Below the pieces are notes generated by a model. The model was not told the origin of the DNA. It did not search any database and saw only the letters and a program-made list of their open reading frames with translations. This document shows positions 1 through 8,762 of a DNA stretch of 35,662 nucleotides, piece by piece. The stretch lies in contig CAJCHZ010000021.1 in NCBI GenBank assembly GCA_903970165.1, positions 1 to 35,662 on the forward strand, written 5' to 3'. Each line of letters starts with the position of its first letter. Position 1 is the stretch's first letter. Position numbers and translations under genes: made by a program. The stretch is from Betaproteobacteria bacterium. Lineage in GTDB: Bacteria > Acidobacteriota > Terriglobia > Acidiferrales > UBA7541.

Positions 1-32
1 CGGGCACCGCCTACGCCGACGGCGGCGCCTAA
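1..32 (+). CDS. Possible 3' end of a rightward gene cut by the window edge
   Basis: A frame open from the left edge reads ...GTAYADGGA and stops at TAA (30-32). Only about nine residues are visible, so no function can be given. The support is indirect: the next gene faces it convergently and a perfect 14-bp palindrome lies between them, as expected at the end of two transcripts. Confidence 0.25.
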   Translation, partial: GTAYADGGA

Positions 33-45
33 GCAGTAATTTGCC

Positions 46-59
46 CTCTCCGCGGAGAG
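46..59. terminator. Palindrome between convergent gene ends, possible bidirectional terminator
   Basis: CTCTCCGCGGAGAG is a perfect 14-bp palindrome. It lies between the TAA at 30-32 and the leftward stop at 74. There is no long T-run on either side (only TTTC after it on the + strand), so an intrinsic terminator is only suggested. Confidence 0.3.
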
Positions 60-73
60 TTTCAGAGGACAAC

Positions 74-790
74 TCAATCCATCGAGTGGTATGCGGAGAC
101 TACGGAACATGTGCGGCAAAACTGGAACATCATCTGCACGCCGCCGCCGCTACCTGTAAAGGTTTTCTCAACTTCGCCGGAAATGCCGTTTCCCGTGGCA
201 GCGTCGCAGATGCTTGCCAGGACGGGCATTTCCGCAGAGCAAACGGGGCAAAACGTTTTCGCAGGGTTGCAAACGAAAGGAAAACCTCCAACTTGGTGGC
301 GAGGTTCGAACAGATCGTCTGCCGACTCTTCGTAAACGGACTGGTCGATTTGGTATTTGGCGAGTCTGCTCTGTGCTTCCTCACTGATGGGGCGAAGACT
401 CACGTGCTGATGCGGAAACACCCCCGTGTACCCGTCGTAGGGTCCGGCTTCCCCGTGTTCGACTTTCGGGCCTTGGCGGGGAGGAACCACTAACACCTCA
501 ACGCTGGCGTCAGAGTTGATTCGGTAGCCGAATTCGCCGAAGGGGATGCTGCAGGTCCAGCAATACAACAAATGGACCGTGGGGTGGTGGGCTGGATCGA
601 GATTTAATCGGCTGTCAGAAGCCCGAAGCGACAAGAGCCTGAGCAGCGGCTTATCGCAATTGGGGCAATGCGCGCCGGCGATTTGGTGGGCTCCGCAAAA
701 ATCATGAAGAATTTCGTGAGAATCAGGCGAAAAATTCAGTTGGTAGCCCCATTCTGGATTTCCGCGCGACTGAGAATCACTCTCCATCAT
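74..790 (-). CDS. Cys-rich (four CxxC) protein of unknown function, DUF1963/YwqG-like
   Basis: A 238-aa soluble protein with no signal peptide. Four CxxC pairs are visible in order: CPNC and CWTC in the N-terminal third, CPVC and CRTC near the C-terminus, suggesting two structural zinc sites. The stretch HQVGGFPFVC followed by a late FQFCRTCS resembles the DUF1963 (YwqG) fold, in which a GG-P motif is conserved; this is a distant similarity judged by eye. An upstream in-frame ATG exists at 814, but I chose the ATG at 790 because GGAGG lies 8 nt before it. Function is unknown. The neighbour to the right is a membrane protein gene 57 bp away on the same strand. Confidence 0.75.
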   Translation of the reverse strand: MMESDSQSRGNPEWGYQLNFSPDSHEILHDFCGAHQIAGAHCPNCDKPLLRLLSLRASDSRLNLDPAHHPTVHLLYCWTCSIPFGEFGYRINSDASVEVLVVPPRQGPKVEHGEAGPYDGYTGVFPHQHVSLRPISEEAQSRLAKYQIDQSVYEESADDLFEPRHQVGGFPFVCNPAKTFCPVCSAEMPVLASICDAATGNGISGEVEKTFTGSGGGVQMMFQFCRTCSVVSAYHSMD

Positions 791-847
791 AACGCTGTCC
801 TCCGCGAAGGGCATTCTACGGTCGATGGGCTCGAATCGGATAGAGCC

Positions 848-1279
848 TCACGGATGCGCAGGGACAATGGGTTTGTAGATTAGGCCGATGACGATGCCGA
901 CGGCTAGCCATTCGATGAAGTAGGCGACGGATTGTTGGATGGTGAGTTTCAGGCCGATGTTGAGGTTGACGAAATTGTGGACGACGAAGGAGCCGATGGC
1001 GAAGATGCCGATGAGCGCGCCGAAGGTTGCGCCTTCGGTGAGGCCGGAGCCGCCGCGGTAGAGTCTTGCGTAAATCACAGCTAGCGCGAGAATGGCGATA
1101 AACATGGCCGCCATACCGGCGGGCATCACGCTTTTCATAGCGTCCTCGGAACGGTAGACGGACGGATATTTCAGAAATTCGTCTTTGAGCGACGGTAACA
1201 GGCCAAAAGCCAGACCGCCAATCACAAAGTAGATTAGGAAAGCGCCGAGGCCGGCCAGGGCAATCCGTCCGAAGTTCAT
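848..1279 (-). CDS. Small four-helix membrane protein, unknown
   Basis: A 143-aa protein with about four hydrophobic segments: near residues 4-25, about 57-75, about 87-108 and a C-terminal one ending just before KPIVPAHP. I do not recognise a family with certainty. Small four-helix proteins of this shape are common as DUF-class inner-membrane proteins in soil bacteria. The start is the ATG at 1279, preceded by GAGGAGG with about 10 nt spacing, not the longer frame from 1318, whose N-terminal extension would place a non-hydrophobic tail before the first helix. It is followed 57 bp downstream by the Cys-rich gene, so the two may be co-transcribed. Confidence 0.75.
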   Translation of the reverse strand: MNFGRIALAGLGAFLIYFVIGGLAFGLLPSLKDEFLKYPSVYRSEDAMKSVMPAGMAAMFIAILALAVIYARLYRGGSGLTEGATFGALIGIFAIGSFVVHNFVNLNIGLKLTIQQSVAYFIEWLAVGIVIGLIYKPIVPAHP

Positions 1280-1374
1280 TTCTGAAACGCCTCCTCGAAA
1301 AAGCAAAGAGCTGATCATAATTGTTAACCGCCAGGCTAACTATATTGACCGGAGGCAATAGAAGTCAAGAGATA

Positions 1375-1392
1375 CTTAGCCGATGGGCTAAG
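1375..1392 (-). terminator. Hairpin downstream of the VOC gene
   Basis: CTTAGCC-GATG-GGCTAAG is a perfect 7-bp stem with a 4-nt loop, 68 bp past the VOC stop. It lacks a clear T-run on the minus strand, so termination there is plausible but weakly supported. Confidence 0.35.
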
Positions 1393-1460
1393 CATTGAGA
1401 ATCGCCGACCATCATGGATCGGAATAAGCACGATTTATCCCGTCGCACATTCGCCTTGCC

Positions 1461-1862
1461 CTACTGTTTTGGCGTGGCAACGGGTTGCGCGAAGGTGATG
1501 AAATGGCCTGCGGGATCCTGGACGGCGAATTCGCGCATGCCGTAGAAGGCTGTGCGTTCGGATATTACCTTGCAGACGTCCTTCATGGCGGCTAGGACGG
1601 CGTCGAGGTTGTCGACTTCCAAATACAGATAGGTCGGGCCCTTTCTGGCGGCTCCGGCCATGACAGGCGGGGCGTCCTGCTCGACGCTAGCGTAGGTCTG
1701 GTACATCACTTCGGTGGATCCCTTTTGGAAGGCTACAAAAGCCAACTTGCTGCCGTCTGGGACTTCGATGGTTTTGGTGAAGCCGAGGCGATCGATCCAG
1801 AAGGGGAGAACGGGTTCGATTTCGTTGACGAGCAAGACGGGAGTGATTTTTTTCACGTTCAT
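1461..1862 (-). CDS. VOC superfamily (glyoxalase/bleomycin resistance-like) protein
   Basis: A 133-aa single-domain protein with the paired beta-alpha-beta-beta-beta layout of the vicinal oxygen chelate fold. The first module carries ITPVLLVNEIEPVLPFW...LGF, the second LYLEVDNLDAVLAAM followed by a conserved AVQDPAGHFITFAQP ending. The family includes glyoxalase I, dioxygenases and drug-binding proteins; the substrate cannot be told here. The start at 1862 is supported by AAAGGAGG about 11 nt upstream; the longer frame from 2021 would add a low-quality extension. It is divergent from the Cdd1/PadR pair, and the candidate operator at 1952-1997 sits between them, so it may be a target of that PadR regulator. 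Confidence 0.88.
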   Translation of the reverse strand: MNVKKITPVLLVNEIEPVLPFWIDRLGFTKTIEVPDGSKLAFVAFQKGSTEVMYQTYASVEQDAPPVMAGAARKGPTYLYLEVDNLDAVLAAMKDVCKVISERTAFYGMREFAVQDPAGHFITFAQPVATPKQ

Positions 1863-1965
1863 CGGATTTGTTTCCTCCTTTGGTTTGGCTTGCGTATAAG
1901 CAATTGCGAAAAAAGAAGAGAAACGGAAAGAAAGAAAGTTCCATGGCGCATGTCTAAACTTTTCC

Positions 1966-1997
1966 TTGCGCGGAACACTAGTCTTGTTTAGACTAGT
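1966..1997 (+). promoter_or_regulatory. Promoter with overlapping palindromic operator for the Cdd1/PadR pair
   Basis: TTGCGC (1966-1971), a 17-bp spacer and TAGACT (1989-1994) form a plausible sigma-70 promoter about 45 bp before the Cdd1-like start. The -10 lies in overlapping inverted repeats: ACTAGTC (1977-1983) with GACTAGT (1991-1997), and GTCTAAAC (1952-1959) with GTTTAGAC (1986-1993). A dimeric repressor bound here would block the promoter. The PadR regulator two genes downstream is the obvious candidate, by inference only. Confidence 0.5.
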
Positions 1998-2037
1998 AAA
2001 CGATAGGACAGAGAGAATCATCTGTCAAGGAGATTTT

Positions 2038-2319
2038 ATGCCCGGGAAGGCACGAAAACTTGAGGATTTGATTTCGATCGGGCCAGCCATGCTGCGGGAT
2101 TTCAAACTTCTGGGGATTTGCAGCGTCAAGCAACTGGCACTGCAGGATCCGCGGAAGATGTATGAGAAACTCGAGCGCGTCGCGGCGCAGCACATGGACA
2201 TTTGCGTCCTGGATACGCTCTGCGCGGCGGTAGCGCAGGCGCGGAATCCGCGGTTGGCGGCAGAGAAATGCCAGTGGTGGTGGTGGAGCGCGAAGCGAAA
2301 GAGAGAAGGAAAGAAGTAA
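2038..2319 (+). CDS. Cdd1-like helix-hairpin-helix protein
   Basis: A 93-aa basic protein resembling the Cdd1 / 'pathogenicity locus' family (PF11731). Those proteins carry one helix-hairpin-helix: here LEDLISIGPAMLRDFKLLGI, then SVKQLALQDPRKMYEKL, then HMDICVLDTLCAAVAQA. The usual WWNW-type C-terminal motif appears as CQWWWWS, encoded by four consecutive TGG codons. HhH folds often bind DNA backbone or protein partners; no enzymatic role is known to me. The start at 2038 has AAGGAG 5 nt upstream, better than the frame from 1966. It lies 16 bp before the PadR gene and is probably co-transcribed with it. Confidence 0.8.
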   Translation: MPGKARKLEDLISIGPAMLRDFKLLGICSVKQLALQDPRKMYEKLERVAAQHMDICVLDTLCAAVAQARNPRLAAEKCQWWWWSAKRKREGKK

Positions 2320-2335
2320 GGAGAAGAACGAGAAA

Positions 2336-2944
2336 TTGGCGAGAAAAACCAGCGTTACCAGGAAATTTGTTTTGACTACGCCGGATTTGGTGATGTTGAG
2401 TTTGCTGGCGGAGCGGCCGATGCACGGGTACCAGGCGAATGCGGAATTGGAGCGGCGTGAGATTCGGGATTGGGCGGGGATTTCGCGGCCGCAGGTTTAT
2501 TACTCGCTCGAGAAATTGGCCCGAGCTGGTTTGGTGCGAGCCTTGGAGACGGAGGAACCGGCCGCCGGGCCGGAGAGGAGCAGTTTTGCGACCTCGGCGA
2601 AGGGGCGGTTGGCTTTGGCGGATGCTTTGGAGCGGGAACGGTGGACTACCGGACGAGACCGGCCTGAGTTTTTGACGTGGATGGCGCTGTCGTGGCAGGC
2701 ACGGCCTGCGGCAGTGCGGTTGCAGTTGCAGCGGCGGGAAGAGTTTCTGAACCGCGAGATACTGCGAACAGAGGAAATTCTTGAGTCGGTGTTGAAAGAG
2801 GTGGGACACCGGTACCATGAGGCCGTTTGGATGCTGGAGTTGATGATGGAGAAGTTTGAGGTGGAGTTGCGGTGGGTGAAGCGGGTGGCGCGCGAGATGC
2901 GGCGGCGCGGGAAGGCTCGGCATCCGGAGTATGCGCGAGAATAG
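2336..2944 (+). CDS. PadR family transcriptional regulator
   Basis: A 202-aa protein with an N-terminal winged helix of the PadR family: TPDLVMLSLLAERPMHGYQANAEL, then ISRPQVYYSLEKLARAGLVRA, where the HGYQ and the recognition-helix S-x-P-x-VYYSLEKL are typical. The C-terminal half is a helical dimerisation region, long enough for the PadR-s2 (Vir_act_alpha_C) type. The start is a TTG at 2336 with AAGGAG about 12 nt upstream, rather far, so the exact start is uncertain. PadR proteins normally repress neighbouring genes; the palindrome upstream of the preceding gene is a likely site. Confidence 0.88.
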   Translation: MARKTSVTRKFVLTTPDLVMLSLLAERPMHGYQANAELERREIRDWAGISRPQVYYSLEKLARAGLVRALETEEPAAGPERSSFATSAKGRLALADALERERWTTGRDRPEFLTWMALSWQARPAAVRLQLQRREEFLNREILRTEEILESVLKEVGHRYHEAVWMLELMMEKFEVELRWVKRVAREMRRRGKARHPEYARE

Positions 2945-3008
2945 TCTGCGGAAATAACAGGAAGGGAAAAGAATAAATTAAAACGCGTAGCCGCAGAGTG
3001 CCGCACCC

Positions 3009-4055
3009 CTACAAATTTAGGGAGCCGGAGTGGGCTACACGGGGTTTGCCGGAGTCGGCGCGTTCGATGCGGCCTATGCGAAAGAATTTTTCGCGGCGAC
3101 GTTTTAGATCGGATTCCACCGATTTTACGTTGGCCGGGGGAACGATGAGGATCATGCCGACGCCCATATTGAAAGATTGCAGAAGTTCGTTGGTTTCGAT
3201 TTTGCCGAGGGTAGCGAGGAATTTGAAAATTGGCGGGATGGGCCAGGATGAAAGATCGATTTGCGCTTTTACCCCGCTGGGGAGAACGCGCGGGAGATTG
3301 CCGGGGATGCCACCGCCGGTGATGTGCGCGAGGGCGGAGACCCAGCCGCGGGCTACGATGCTTTTCAACGCGGGGGCGTAGCACAAGTGCGGCTTGAGGA
3401 GCTCCGCGCCGATTTTATTTCCTACTTCGGGGACGTAGGTTTCCGGCTTTAGTTTGGCTACTTCAAATACCAGTTTGCGTGCGAGCGAATAACCGTTGGT
3501 GTGCAGGCCGGCGGAAGGCAGAGCCAGAAGCGCGTCGCCGGGTTTGACGGATTTTCCTGTGAGAAGTTTTTTGCGCTCGACGGCGCCGACGATGAACCCA
3601 GCGAGGTCGTATTCCCCGGGGGGATAGAAGCCGGGCATCTCCGCCGTTTCGCCACCGATGAGGGCACAGCCCGCTTTGCGGCAGGAGCGGCTCATGCCTT
3701 CGATGATTTGTTCGACGACGCTGGGCTCGAGCTTGCCCATAGCCAGGTAGTCGAGAAAAAAAAGCGGGGTGGCGCCCTGGACGAGAATGTCGTTAACACA
3801 ATGATTGACGAGGTCACCACCAACGGTGGAATGAACACCCATGGCGATGGCGACTTTGAGTTTAGTGCCCACGCCATCGGCACTGGAGACAAGAACCGGC
3901 TCTTTCCACTTTTTGAGGTCTAAGGCGAAGAGCGCGCCGAAGCTGCCGATGCCGCCGAGGACGCCGGTAGTGAAGGTACGGTTGGCATGGTGCCGGATGC
4001 GCTGCTTGACTTCGTCGGCGACAGCAATGTTGACTCCGGCATCGGCGTATTTCAT
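3009..4055 (-). CDS. purM: Phosphoribosylformylglycinamidine cyclo-ligase (AIR synthetase)
   Basis: 348 aa, the usual PurM length. It makes aminoimidazole ribonucleotide from FGAM with ATP in purine synthesis (cytosol). The N-terminal nucleotide-binding half shows SSADGVGTKLKVA and HCVNDILVQGATPLFFLDY. The AIRS C-terminal half shows ALIGGETAEMPGFY, LPSAGLHTNGYSLARKLV and HITGGGIPGNLPRVLP. These are near-consensus PurM motifs. It is the last gene of the leftward lpxC-to-purM array, 128 bp after lepB; that is the largest gap in the array, so it may also have its own promoter. No strong Shine-Dalgarno precedes the ATG. Confidence 0.97.
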   Translation of the reverse strand: MKYADAGVNIAVADEVKQRIRHHANRTFTTGVLGGIGSFGALFALDLKKWKEPVLVSSADGVGTKLKVAIAMGVHSTVGGDLVNHCVNDILVQGATPLFFLDYLAMGKLEPSVVEQIIEGMSRSCRKAGCALIGGETAEMPGFYPPGEYDLAGFIVGAVERKKLLTGKSVKPGDALLALPSAGLHTNGYSLARKLVFEVAKLKPETYVPEVGNKIGAELLKPHLCYAPALKSIVARGWVSALAHITGGGIPGNLPRVLPSGVKAQIDLSSWPIPPIFKFLATLGKIETNELLQSFNMGVGMILIVPPANVKSVESDLKRRREKFFRIGRIERADSGKPRVAHSGSLNL

Positions 4056-4183
4056 CGGGGGCGATTCGCTTTCGTCTTTCGTGGGCGCAGATTTCGCGCC
4101 GTTTTGCTTTCTGCGGAGATCATGCCTACTGCCGCACTGGGCTTGCGGCGAAACTTTTTATTGACGCGAAATGGAAGCGCACA

Positions 4184-4900
4184 TCACAAAATATGAAAGA
4201 GACGCTTCCATCGTACCGTGCTCGGATGAATGATCGCGTTCGCGTACGCAGCGAATCTGTCGCGAATCTGACCGGGCTCCCAAGCGCTGGCCGGAACATC
4301 AAGCGACATATAGATGAGGACAGGCGTGCCGATAATGTCCTTGCGCGGGACGCAGCCCCAGTAGCGGCTGTCGTAAGAGTTGCCGCGATTGTCGCCCATC
4401 ACGAAATAACAATTGTCGGGAACAGTAAGAGGAACGTGAGCATCGTAAGGCTCGCTGCGGCCGAGAGTGTAATTTTCGATGAGTTTTTGGCCATTAATCC
4501 AGACGGATCCGTCGTGAATATCAACCGTGTCGCCCGGAAGACCAATGACGCGTTTCACATAATCCGACTGCTCCGGCGCAAACGGCGGTTTGAAAATGAT
4601 GATTTGCTGACGCTTGGGATTGCGCCAGAGCGAGACGTGCAAATTGGTGAAAGGGATGCCTGCGTCGTAACCGAGGCGGCTCATGATGAGGTGGTCGCCG
4701 ATCAGAAGCGTGTTTTCCATCGAGCCGGAAGGGATGACGCGGGCCTGGCCGAGGGTGCCATTGATCAGGAGAAAAATGAGCGCGACCCAGAACCAGGCAA
4801 TCGCTTCGCGCCGCACACGAACGCCCAGCGGGGGCTTCGGTTCTTCGGCTTGATCGTTTTCTTCTTTGGTGGGCGCTTTTGGTTTAACGTCAGACTTCAT
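4184..4900 (-). CDS. lepB: Signal peptidase I
   Basis: 238-aa membrane-anchored leader peptidase that cleaves Sec and Tat signal peptides on the periplasmic side. One transmembrane segment (about residues 33-52) follows a charged cytoplasmic tail. Box B IPSGSMENTL carries the nucleophile Ser60; the general base Lys116 lies in DYVKRVIGLPGD; the late MGDNRGNSYDSRYWG box is also present. The start at 4900 overlaps the purF stop by 11 nt, so the pair is probably translationally coupled; a longer frame from 5035 lies wholly inside purF and is rejected. Finding the sole visible signal peptidase among purine genes is unusual context. Confidence 0.95.
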   Translation of the reverse strand: MKSDVKPKAPTKEENDQAEEPKPPLGVRVRREAIAWFWVALIFLLINGTLGQARVIPSGSMENTLLIGDHLIMSRLGYDAGIPFTNLHVSLWRNPKRQQIIIFKPPFAPEQSDYVKRVIGLPGDTVDIHDGSVWINGQKLIENYTLGRSEPYDAHVPLTVPDNCYFVMGDNRGNSYDSRYWGCVPRKDIIGTPVLIYMSLDVPASAWEPGQIRDRFAAYANAIIHPSTVRWKRLFHIL

Positions 4901-6368
4901 GTTCCACCGGTACCGGCTTTTCCAAGGTCGTGTTGTCGAAGGCGTTTCCGTTGCTCTCGCGGACTTCAAGTTGCACGAGGTCGGTGGGATAAACGCCAGT
5001 ATAACAAGACGTGCAGAAGTTGCCCTTGGTGTCATTCACGGCCTGGCGAAGGGCGGGGAGCGAGACATACCCCAACGAATCGGCGCCGAGGAATTTGCAG
5101 ATATCTTCCGGGGAATTCGAGGAAGCGATCAGTTCCTCGCGCGTGGGTGTGTCTACACCGTAGTAACACGGAGAAATCGTGGGAGGGCAGCTGATGCGCA
5201 CGTGGACTTCGCGCGCGCCGGCTTCGCGGACCATGCGAACGATTTTGCGGCTGGTGGTGCCGCGGACGATGGAATCGTCGACGAGAATGATGCGCTGGCC
5301 CTCGATCAAGCCGCGGACGGGATTAAGTTTTAGCTTTACGCCGAAATTGCGGATGGCTTGCGACGGCTCGATGAACGTGCGCCCGATGTAGTGGTTGCGG
5401 ATCAAGCCCATGCGAAACGGGATTTTGGATTCGAGCGAATAGCCAACCGCGGCCGGAACGCCGGAGTCCGGGACGGGCACGACGATATCGGCCTCGACGG
5501 GATGTTCGCGCGCGAGGAGACGGCCGAGGGCCTCGCGGCTTTCGTTTACCGAGCGGCCGAAGATGATACTGTCCGGCCGCGCGAAATAAACGTGCTCGAA
5601 AATACATTGTTGGCGCGGCTTTTCCGGGGCGAAGTGGATGGACTCGATGCCGGAGCGGGAGATGCGCACCATTTCGCCAGGCTCAATTTCGCGCACGTAT
5701 TGGGCGTCGAGAAGATCGAACGCGCAGGTTTCCGAAGCGACCAGCCAGGCTTCGCCGCCCGTGGGAATTGTCAGGCGGCCAAGGACCAGCGGCCGAAAGC
5801 CGCGTGGGTCGCGCACGGCGATGAGTTCGTCCTGTGTCAGAACGAGAAGCGAGTACGCGCCTTCCACTTGATTAAGGGCGTCGCCGAGCGCGCCGGAAAG
5901 ATTGCGGGCTTGCGAACGTGCGATGAGATGCACGATGACTTCGGTGTCGCTGTTGGTCTGAAAGATGCTACCGCGATGCTCGAGTTTGCGGCGCCACTCG
6001 GCGGCGTTGGTAAGATTGCCGTTGTGGCCGAGGGCGACTTTGCCCTTGTTGCAGTCGATCATGATGGGCTGAGCGTTCAGTAGAGCTTTGTCGCCGGCTG
6101 TGGAGTAGCGCGTGTGGCCGATAGCTAGCGGGCCTGGTAATTTTGCCAACACACCTGGCACGAAAATTTCTTCCGCTTCGCCCATCGCGCGGTGGAGGTA
6201 GAGTTCGCTTCCGTCGCTGGAGACGATGCCGGCGGATTCCTGGCCGCGATGCTGGAGCGCGTAGAGGCCGAGATAGGTGAGATTGGCGGCTTCGGGATGG
6301 CCGAAGACGCCGAAGACACCACACTCGTCGTGGAAATGATCGTCAGCGAAGGCGAGCTTATGAGTCAT
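4890..6368 (-). CDS. purF: Amidophosphoribosyltransferase
   Basis: 492 aa. It commits PRPP to purine synthesis by transferring glutamine amide nitrogen. The N-terminal Ntn-hydrolase glutaminase starts at Cys16 in HDECGVFGV, after a 15-residue propeptide that must be removed. LQHRGQESAGI and GHTRYST are glutaminase motifs; IILVDDSIVRGTT is the PRPP loop of the C-terminal phosphoribosyltransferase. Four cysteines match the Bacillus-type 4Fe-4S enzyme: CIFE, SPCYYGVD and the CTSC pair near the end. So this is the propeptide-bearing, iron-sulfur class rather than the E. coli class. The start at 6368 is chosen because it gives a normal propeptide; no strong Shine-Dalgarno is visible. The gap to purL is 20 bp. 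Confidence 0.97.
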   Translation of the reverse strand: MTHKLAFADDHFHDECGVFGVFGHPEAANLTYLGLYALQHRGQESAGIVSSDGSELYLHRAMGEAEEIFVPGVLAKLPGPLAIGHTRYSTAGDKALLNAQPIMIDCNKGKVALGHNGNLTNAAEWRRKLEHRGSIFQTNSDTEVIVHLIARSQARNLSGALGDALNQVEGAYSLLVLTQDELIAVRDPRGFRPLVLGRLTIPTGGEAWLVASETCAFDLLDAQYVREIEPGEMVRISRSGIESIHFAPEKPRQQCIFEHVYFARPDSIIFGRSVNESREALGRLLAREHPVEADIVVPVPDSGVPAAVGYSLESKIPFRMGLIRNHYIGRTFIEPSQAIRNFGVKLKLNPVRGLIEGQRIILVDDSIVRGTTSRKIVRMVREAGAREVHVRISCPPTISPCYYGVDTPTREELIASSNSPEDICKFLGADSLGYVSLPALRQAVNDTKGNFCTSCYTGVYPTDLVQLEVRESNGNAFDNTTLEKPVPVEHEV

Positions 6369-6388
6369 CTTGGTGTGTGACCGCCTAC

Positions 6389-8743
6389 CTATACGCGAAC
6401 TTTGAGATTCCGTTCGAGCGAATTGGCCCAAACATCGCGCAGTGCGTCGAGGGGGGAGTCGATCACTGCGTGCCCCTTATATTCGATGCGGAGCGCGGGT
6501 GCAAGGTGCACTTTGCCGATTTCCCGCGCCGACACCTTGTATTGTCGCGCAGTTGCGAGGACGGCGGCAAGACTTCTTGGGGAGACGGAAACGACGCAAC
6601 GGGCGCCCCGTTCGTCGAAGAGGGCATGTTCGGCAGGAGCAGAAGAGTCGTCGAAATTTACGATGGCACCGACAGAAGGCGCAGCAAGCGTCGCCCCCGC
6701 GTAAGCGAAACACGATTCGGCGATGGTAACCGCCACCCCGCCATCGCTGATGTCGTGGGCGGATTGCAGAGTGCCTTCGCCGGCGAGAGCAATCAGGCAA
6801 TCGATTAGGCGTTTTTCGTCAGCCAGATTGATTGTTGGCGGTTCGCCGGCGACGATGTGGCCGATCGTTTTGGAATATTCGCTGGAGGAGAATTCGCGGG
6901 CCAATTTCGATCGTTGGTCGTCGGGCAGGGGCGCGGCAGGCTGCGATCCGTCGAGCAGAAGGATCCTGTCGCCTGCGTTGCGGAAGGCGATTTTCAGGAC
7001 GCGGTTCGCGTCATCAAGAATGCCGAGAACGCCGATTACCGGAGTCGGATAAATGGATTTGCCGAGGGTTTCGTTGTAGAAGCTGACGTTGCCACCGGTG
7101 ATGGGCGTGCCAAGTTCGGTACAGGCGACGCTCAGGCCGTCGATCGCTTCGCTGAACTGCCACATGACTTCTGGTTTTTCTGGGCTGCCGAAATTGAGGC
7201 AGTTTGTCGCGGCGATTGGGCGCGCCCCGCTGGCGGCTACGTTGCGCGCTGCCTCTGCCACCGCGTGCATGGCGCCTACGCGGGGATTTAGCTGGCACCA
7301 GCGGCCGTTGCCGTCAGTGGAAAGGGCGAGTGCGCGCTTTACGATTCCTGTCTGCGGATCTTTGATGCGGACTACCGCGGCGTCGCTGGCGCCGGGGCCT
7401 GCGAGCGTGTTGGTGCGGACGCTGGTGTCGTACTGTTCGGTGATCCAGCGTTTGCTGGCGATGGCCGGCGATGCGAGGAGTTTTTTGAAATTCGCAGTGA
7501 GATTCGTAGCGTGCGGAGCGAATGGGAACCAGTCGGCTGGCGTTTCGTTGCGCACCGGCGGTTGCGCGAGAGGGCGGCGGTAAACAGGGCCCTCTTCGGC
7601 AAGAGGGTGCGCGGGAATTTCCGCGGCGACTTTTCCGTGATGCAGAACTTTTGCGATGCCGCCCTCAGTAACTGTGCCAACGACGACAGCGTCGAGTCCC
7701 CATTTTTTGAAAACGCCGAGGACTTCGGGCTCGCGGCCTTTTTCGGCGACCAGGAGCATGCGCTCCTGCGATTCGCTAAGCATGATTTCGTAAGGCGTCA
7801 TGCCGGTTTCGCGCTGGGGAACGTTGGCGAGATCGATTTCGATGCCGGTGCCGCCGCGCGAGGCCATTTCCATGGTTGAGCACGTGAGGCCAGCCGCGCC
7901 CATGTCCTGAATCGCTACGACTGCCCCTGTTTGCATGGCTTCCATGCAGGCTTCGAGCAACAACTTTTCCATGAAGGGATCGCCGACTTGAACGTTCGGG
8001 CGTTTTTGTTTGGATTCTTCTGTGAACTCGGCTGAGGCCAGCAGGGATGCTCCGTGAATGCCGTCGCGGCCGGTTTTTGCGCCGACATAAATCACCGGAT
8101 TCCCGATGCCCTTGGCTTTCGCGAGGAAGATTTCTTCTTTGCGGGCGATGCCGAGCGCGAGCGCATTCACGAGGGGGTTTTGCGAATAGCACGGCTCGAA
8201 GGCAACTTCGCCGCCGATGGTTGGGACCCCGAAACAATTTCCGTAATGGCCGACGCCGCGGATTACGCCATCGAGAATGCGGCGATTTTTCGCCGCGTCC
8301 TCTTCTGTAGTGCCTCTACCCGGCGAGATTTCTCCGAAGCGGAGGGAATCCAGAACCGCGATCGGACGCGCGCCCATGGTGAAAATGTCGCGGAGGATGC
8401 CGCCGACGCCAGTTGTCGCGCCCTGAAAGGGTTCGACGTAGCTGGGATGATTGTGCGATTCGATTTTGAAGGCTGCGACGAGACCGTCGCCAATGTCCAC
8501 GACGCCGGCATTTTCGCCGGGGCCCTGCACGACGAGTTTCCCGCGCGTGGGAAGGCGCTTGAGGTGAACTTTGCTGGATTTGTAGGAGCAGTGTTCGCTC
8601 CACATGACGCTGAAGATTCCCAGCTCCGTGATGTTGGGATCGCGGCCGAGAATTTGCTGGATGCGGGCGTACTCTTCGCGAGTGACGCCGTGCTCGGAGG
8701 CCATTTCCGGAGTGACTTTGATTTCGACGCTTGCTGTAGCCAT
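6389..8743 (-). CDS. purL: Phosphoribosylformylglycinamidine synthase II, small-type PurL
   Basis: 784 aa, the short PurL type (about 740 aa in Bacillus), which works with PurQ and PurS to convert FGAR to FGAM using ATP and glutamine-derived ammonia. Motifs: [17 protein letters not shown] near the N-terminus, [48 protein letters not shown], and a second AIRS half with [10 protein letters not shown] and [10 protein letters not shown]. It follows the DUF2251-like gene by 19 bp and precedes purF by 20 bp. The amidotransferase subunit gene purQ is two genes upstream. No purS is visible in the window. Confidence 0.97.
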   Translation of the reverse strand: MATASVEIKVTPEMASEHGVTREEYARIQQILGRDPNITELGIFSVMWSEHCSYKSSKVHLKRLPTRGKLVVQGPGENAGVVDIGDGLVAAFKIESHNHPSYVEPFQGATTGVGGILRDIFTMGARPIAVLDSLRFGEISPGRGTTEEDAAKNRRILDGVIRGVGHYGNCFGVPTIGGEVAFEPCYSQNPLVNALALGIARKEEIFLAKAKGIGNPVIYVGAKTGRDGIHGASLLASAEFTEESKQKRPNVQVGDPFMEKLLLEACMEAMQTGAVVAIQDMGAAGLTCSTMEMASRGGTGIEIDLANVPQRETGMTPYEIMLSESQERMLLVAEKGREPEVLGVFKKWGLDAVVVGTVTEGGIAKVLHHGKVAAEIPAHPLAEEGPVYRRPLAQPPVRNETPADWFPFAPHATNLTANFKKLLASPAIASKRWITEQYDTSVRTNTLAGPGASDAAVVRIKDPQTGIVKRALALSTDGNGRWCQLNPRVGAMHAVAEAARNVAASGARPIAATNCLNFGSPEKPEVMWQFSEAIDGLSVACTELGTPITGGNVSFYNETLGKSIYPTPVIGVLGILDDANRVLKIAFRNAGDRILLLDGSQPAAPLPDDQRSKLAREFSSSEYSKTIGHIVAGEPPTINLADEKRLIDCLIALAGEGTLQSAHDISDGGVAVTIAESCFAYAGATLAAPSVGAIVNFDDSSAPAEHALFDERGARCVVSVSPRSLAAVLATARQYKVSAREIGKVHLAPALRIEYKGHAVIDSPLDALRDVWANSLERNLKVRV

Positions 8744-8762
8744 TTGTGCGCGTTACGGTCCT

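Noticed and set aside
2945..2997. TCTGCGG/CCGCAGA inverted repeat after the PadR gene
   Set aside because: The loop is 39 nt and no T-run follows; too weak to call a terminator.
6369..6431. Longer PurF start
   Set aside because: It would give a 36-residue propeptide and overlap purL; the start at 6368 gives a normal 15-residue one.
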